10,339 nucleotides of DNA from an uncultured Clostridia bacterium. Lineage in GTDB: Bacteria; Bacillota; Clostridia; Lachnospirales; CAMVHY01. The position numbers and the translations under genes are program-made. Below the pieces are notes generated by a model. That model was not told the origin of the DNA. It saw nothing but the letters and a program-made list of their open reading frames with translations, and searched no databases. Shown here piece by piece: positions 9,059-10,339 of this stretch. Each line of letters opens with the position of its first letter. Positions within the stretch are counted from its first letter, which is position 1. The DNA is taken from NCBI GenBank assembly GCA_947167415.1, contig CAMVHY010000027.1:1-10339 (forward strand). Direction: 5' to 3'.

Positions 9059-9096
9059 AAAAAAAATTCCGTGCCATTATATCAAAATCAGCACGA
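9059..9096 (-). terminator. probable terminator of the tRNA operon, overlapping a metG promoter
   Basis: On the minus strand TCGTGC (9096-9091) can pair with GCACGG (9074-9069), with one U-G pair at the base, around a 16-nt loop. AA and eight T follow. It sits between tRNA-Leu and metG, so it should end the tRNA transcript or attenuate read-through into metG. The long loop makes it a weak hairpin. Confidence 0.5.
9076..9084 (-). promoter_or_regulatory. extended -10 promoter element upstream of metG
   Basis: Minus strand TGATATAAT: a perfect TATAAT (complement of 9076-9081) with the extended TGn motif in front. No good -35 hexamer lies 17 nt upstream (AAACGT). It is inside the loop of the inverted repeat at 9069-9096, and the start of transcription would fall near 9069. 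Confidence 0.55.
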
Positions 9097-9141
9097 AAAC
9101 GTTTATAAATTATTTATTTAATACAAAATGGCGCAGAAAAG

Positions 9142-9227
9142 TGCCCAGAACCGGAGTCGAACCGGTACGGAATTTAACTTCCGCAGGATTTTAAGTCCTG
9201 TGCGTCTACCAGTTCCGCCACCTGGGC
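9142..9227 (-). tRNA. tRNA-Leu (anticodon TAA)
   Basis: 86-nt class II tRNA. Acceptor GCCCAGG pairs with TCTGGGC (last pair G-T) and is followed by discriminator A. The D-arm contains GGCGGAACTGGTAGACGC, typical of tRNA-Leu. The anticodon stem CAGGA/TCCTG holds loop CTTAAAA with anticodon TAA (9191-9193). A long variable arm (GCGGAAGTTAAATTCCGT) and a T-loop GTTCGACTC follow. CCA is not encoded; the genomic sequence continues CTTTTC. It is 5 nt downstream of tRNA-Tyr and clearly co-transcribed with it. Confidence 0.96.
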
Positions 9228-9232
9228 AAAAA

Positions 9233-9314
9233 TGGGAGAAGAAGGATTCGAACCTTCGAAAGCAATGCTAACAGATTTACAGTCTGCCCCCTTTGACCGC
9301 TCGGGAACTCTCCC
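9233..9314 (-). tRNA. tRNA-Tyr (anticodon GTA)
   Basis: 82-nt class II tRNA. Acceptor GGGAGAG pairs with the 3' arm TTCTCCC (with a G-T pair) and discriminator A follows. The anticodon stem GCAGA/TCTGT holds loop CTGTAAA with anticodon GTA (9278-9280). It has a long variable arm typical of bacterial tRNA-Tyr, and the T-arm is GAAGGTTCGAATCCTTC. CCA is not encoded. It is first in the tRNA pair, directly behind a consensus promoter. Confidence 0.96.
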
Positions 9315-9326
9315 AACTATTGCATT

Positions 9327-9355
9327 ATTCTATCACATAAAAAAACGCTTGTCAA
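9327..9355 (-). promoter_or_regulatory. promoter of the tRNA-Tyr/tRNA-Leu operon
   Basis: Minus strand: -35 TTGACA (complement of 9350-9355) and -10 TAGAAT (complement of 9327-9332) with a 17-nt spacer, 12 nt before the mature 5' end of tRNA-Tyr. Near-consensus strength fits a stable-RNA gene. Confidence 0.85.
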
Positions 9356-9502
9356 GTACTAAAAATTTTTTTTTGCTTGAGCCCTATATAAATATAAAAC
9401 GCAATCCCAAGACAAGGACAACAAATATTGTTAAATGCTATTATCATTGAGCCTTTCATTATCGTTCTTATTATCGTTATTATTTGGAATAAATTTTTCT
9501 TT

Positions 9503-10027
9503 TTAAGAATCTTTATCTTGTGTATTAGTTATAGATTTTAATTGATCCTCAACCAGTGGTTGTGGCTTAGGCGGTTCATGTTTTAAATCGAATGATATAG
9601 AATCCACAGAAATATAATTTGCGCGGATATAATATGAAAATACCCAAATAACAAAAATACCCAATCCAATAAAAATATATGGCCAAGTAAAAACAACAGT
9701 AATGACAAGCCCAACACTAGCTGAAATAATTCCTTTTATCCAATTTTGTTTTATGAACCTTGCAAGCATGTACTTTACCAAGCCGATGGTATTTTCAAAC
9801 ACTCGTTTAAATTTTATGTTTGTCGGATAATATTTTTTCTGCTCAAAATCATAGTATGCAATAAATAAATCTTCTCTATTACTCTTCATCAACTTCAAAA
9901 CCAAAAATCTATCCTGTTTTTTTAACTTATTATCCGTATGAATTTTAGTGGGAAAATAAAATCTTAACCCGTAAATAATTTCGTTGTTTTTATTATTAAA
10001 CTGAAAAAACTCATCTGTTGGCTCCAA
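9503..10027 (-). CDS. hypothetical membrane protein, main part (after in-frame TGA)
   Basis: Family not recognised. From TTG 10027 the open frame encodes 174 aa: a hydrophilic, basic N-terminal part (1-96), two adjacent hydrophobic helices at about 98-113 (GIISASVGLVITVVF) and 115-134 (WPYIFIGLGIFVIWVFSYYI), and a short Pro/Lys/Asp-rich tail. A two-helix hairpin with both ends on the same side is the simplest model. The TTG has no convincing ribosome binding site. The same frame continues upstream through a single TGA (10039-10037) to an ATG at 10192, so this is more likely the body of a 229-codon gene. No neighbour gives a hint of function. Confidence 0.6.
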   Translation of the reverse strand: MEPTDEFFQFNNKNNEIIYGLRFYFPTKIHTDNKLKKQDRFLVLKLMKSNREDLFIAYYDFEQKKYYPTNIKFKRVFENTIGLVKYMLARFIKQNWIKGIISASVGLVITVVFTWPYIFIGLGIFVIWVFSYYIRANYISVDSISFDLKHEPPKPQPLVEDQLKSITNTQDKDS

Positions 10028-10036
10028 ATAATTAGT

Positions 10037-10192
10037 TCAATCTAAAATCCAATCTTGAGATTTGTCAGTTAATTTCATTACTTGACACGGTATAATCCAA
10101 TTTTTAGTTTTTGTTACAAATCCATGAGTATGCAAAAAATTTATTAAACCATCTTCACCACCACATATTATTGCTATAGTTGCTTGATCCAT
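10037..10192 (-). CDS. 5' part of the split membrane protein gene, ending at in-frame TGA
   Basis: ATG 10192-10190 opens 51 codons (MDQATIAIICGG, then LINFLHTHGFVTKTKNW, ending SQDWILD) and stops at TGA. The next codons in the same frame read TNYLEPTDEFF and continue into the 174-aa open frame. Changing that one TGA, for example back to TGG (Trp), gives an unbroken protein. A GGGAG (complement of 10203-10207) lies 10 nt upstream of the ATG, a better translation start than the internal TTG. Either a recent nonsense mutation or a short separate peptide; I favour the former. Confidence 0.55.
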   Translation of the reverse strand: MDQATIAIICGGEDGLINFLHTHGFVTKTKNWIIPCQVMKLTDKSQDWILD

Positions 10193-10245
10193 CTAAACTA
10201 AACTCCCACAAAAAAAATAAAAACACACCAACAACTAGGTAGCGT

Positions 10246-10339
10246 TTACATAAAAAGCAAGTCAAAAATAAAAGCAAGGGAGACGGTAGAAATAAAAATA
10301 GAATTAAGTTTATCATAACGAGTAAAAACTTTTCTAAAA
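10246..10339 (-). mobile_element. C-terminal end of an IS5-like transposase, continuing past the window
   Basis: Thirty codons in one frame before TAA 10248-10246 read FRKVFTRYDKLNSIF followed by a hydrophobic ending AFIFDLLFM. This is the usual C-terminus of IS5-family transposases (pattern FRRIFTRYDKLD.IFL). It differs from the remnant at 6617-7223, whose corresponding end is RAISASYPKTFDG. The fragment has no stops, so the element may be intact beyond the edge. The IS end probably lies at about 10239, next to CTAG at 10235-10238, which fits an IS5-type target site; this is inferred from one end only. Confidence 0.65.

Noticed and set aside
8994..9194. Plus-strand open frame ending GVEPVRNLTSAGF
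   Set aside because: Antisense to the start of metG and to tRNA-Leu; the familiar tail comes from the T-arm of the tRNA.
9232..9450. Plus-strand open frame beginning MGEEGFEPSKAML
   Set aside because: It runs antisense through tRNA-Tyr; this peptide is a well-known false product of reversed tRNA genes.
9352..9459. 35-codon minus-strand frame with a hydrophobic stretch (NNICCPCLGIAFYIYIGL)
   Set aside because: No ribosome binding site, and its end overlaps the -35 box of the tRNA promoter. The region 9360-9502 otherwise shows nothing definite.
9429..9505. Possible extension of the membrane protein past its TAA (tail rich in Asn/Asp, NNNDNKNDNERLND)
   Set aside because: Could mean a second nonsense mutation, but low-complexity AT-rich DNA gives such tails by chance.
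1..10339. Whole-genome recoding of TGA as Trp
   Set aside because: The long intact genes use TGG for Trp and contain no in-frame TGA, which would be improbable in an AT-rich genome with TGA as Trp.
1..10339. CRISPR array, defence cluster or riboswitch
   Set aside because: No regularly spaced repeats, no cas-like or defence-like motifs, and no recognisable aptamer were seen.

Overview
The window comes from an AT-rich bacterial chromosome with coding runs full of A/T homopolymers. Promoters are sigma70-like (TTGACA/TATAAT), and metG has a clean AGGAGG ribosome binding site. The two tRNA genes do not encode their CCA end. The code is standard: Trp is TGG throughout the intact genes and TAA ends most of them. 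I cannot name the organism. The housekeeping proteins look bacterial, and the low GC, IS5-family debris and several broken genes suggest a lineage with AT-biased gene decay.

Layout. (1) 1-2075, plus: glycogen branching enzyme glgB, whose start lies outside the window and which carries an apparent 1-nt frameshift near position 60. (2) 2072-3058, minus: membrane-anchored alpha/beta hydrolase, convergent with glgB and overlapping it by 4 nt. (3) 3219-6586, plus: a tandem pair of large paralogous proteins that I do not recognise. Each has its own strong promoter and an almost identical leader. The second copy is interrupted by one in-frame TAA. (4) 6617-7223, minus: a wrecked IS5-family transposase spread over three frames. 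(5) 7421-9030, minus: terminator and methionyl-tRNA synthetase metG. (6) 9142-9355, minus: tRNA-Tyr(GTA) and tRNA-Leu(TAA) behind a consensus promoter, upstream of metG. (7) 9503-10192, minus: a hypothetical membrane protein split by an in-frame TGA. (8) 10246-10339, minus: the C-terminal end of another IS5-like transposase that continues beyond the window.

How the genes relate. The tRNA pair and metG form a co-oriented translation block, probably separated by a weak terminator. glgB belongs to glycogen or storage-glucan synthesis, but no other glg gene is visible here. The most unusual part is the orphan paralog pair: its 87-bp promoter/leader differs at only 4 positions between copies while the proteins have diverged strongly. 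This suggests a lineage-specific family, or exchange or selection acting on the expression cassette.
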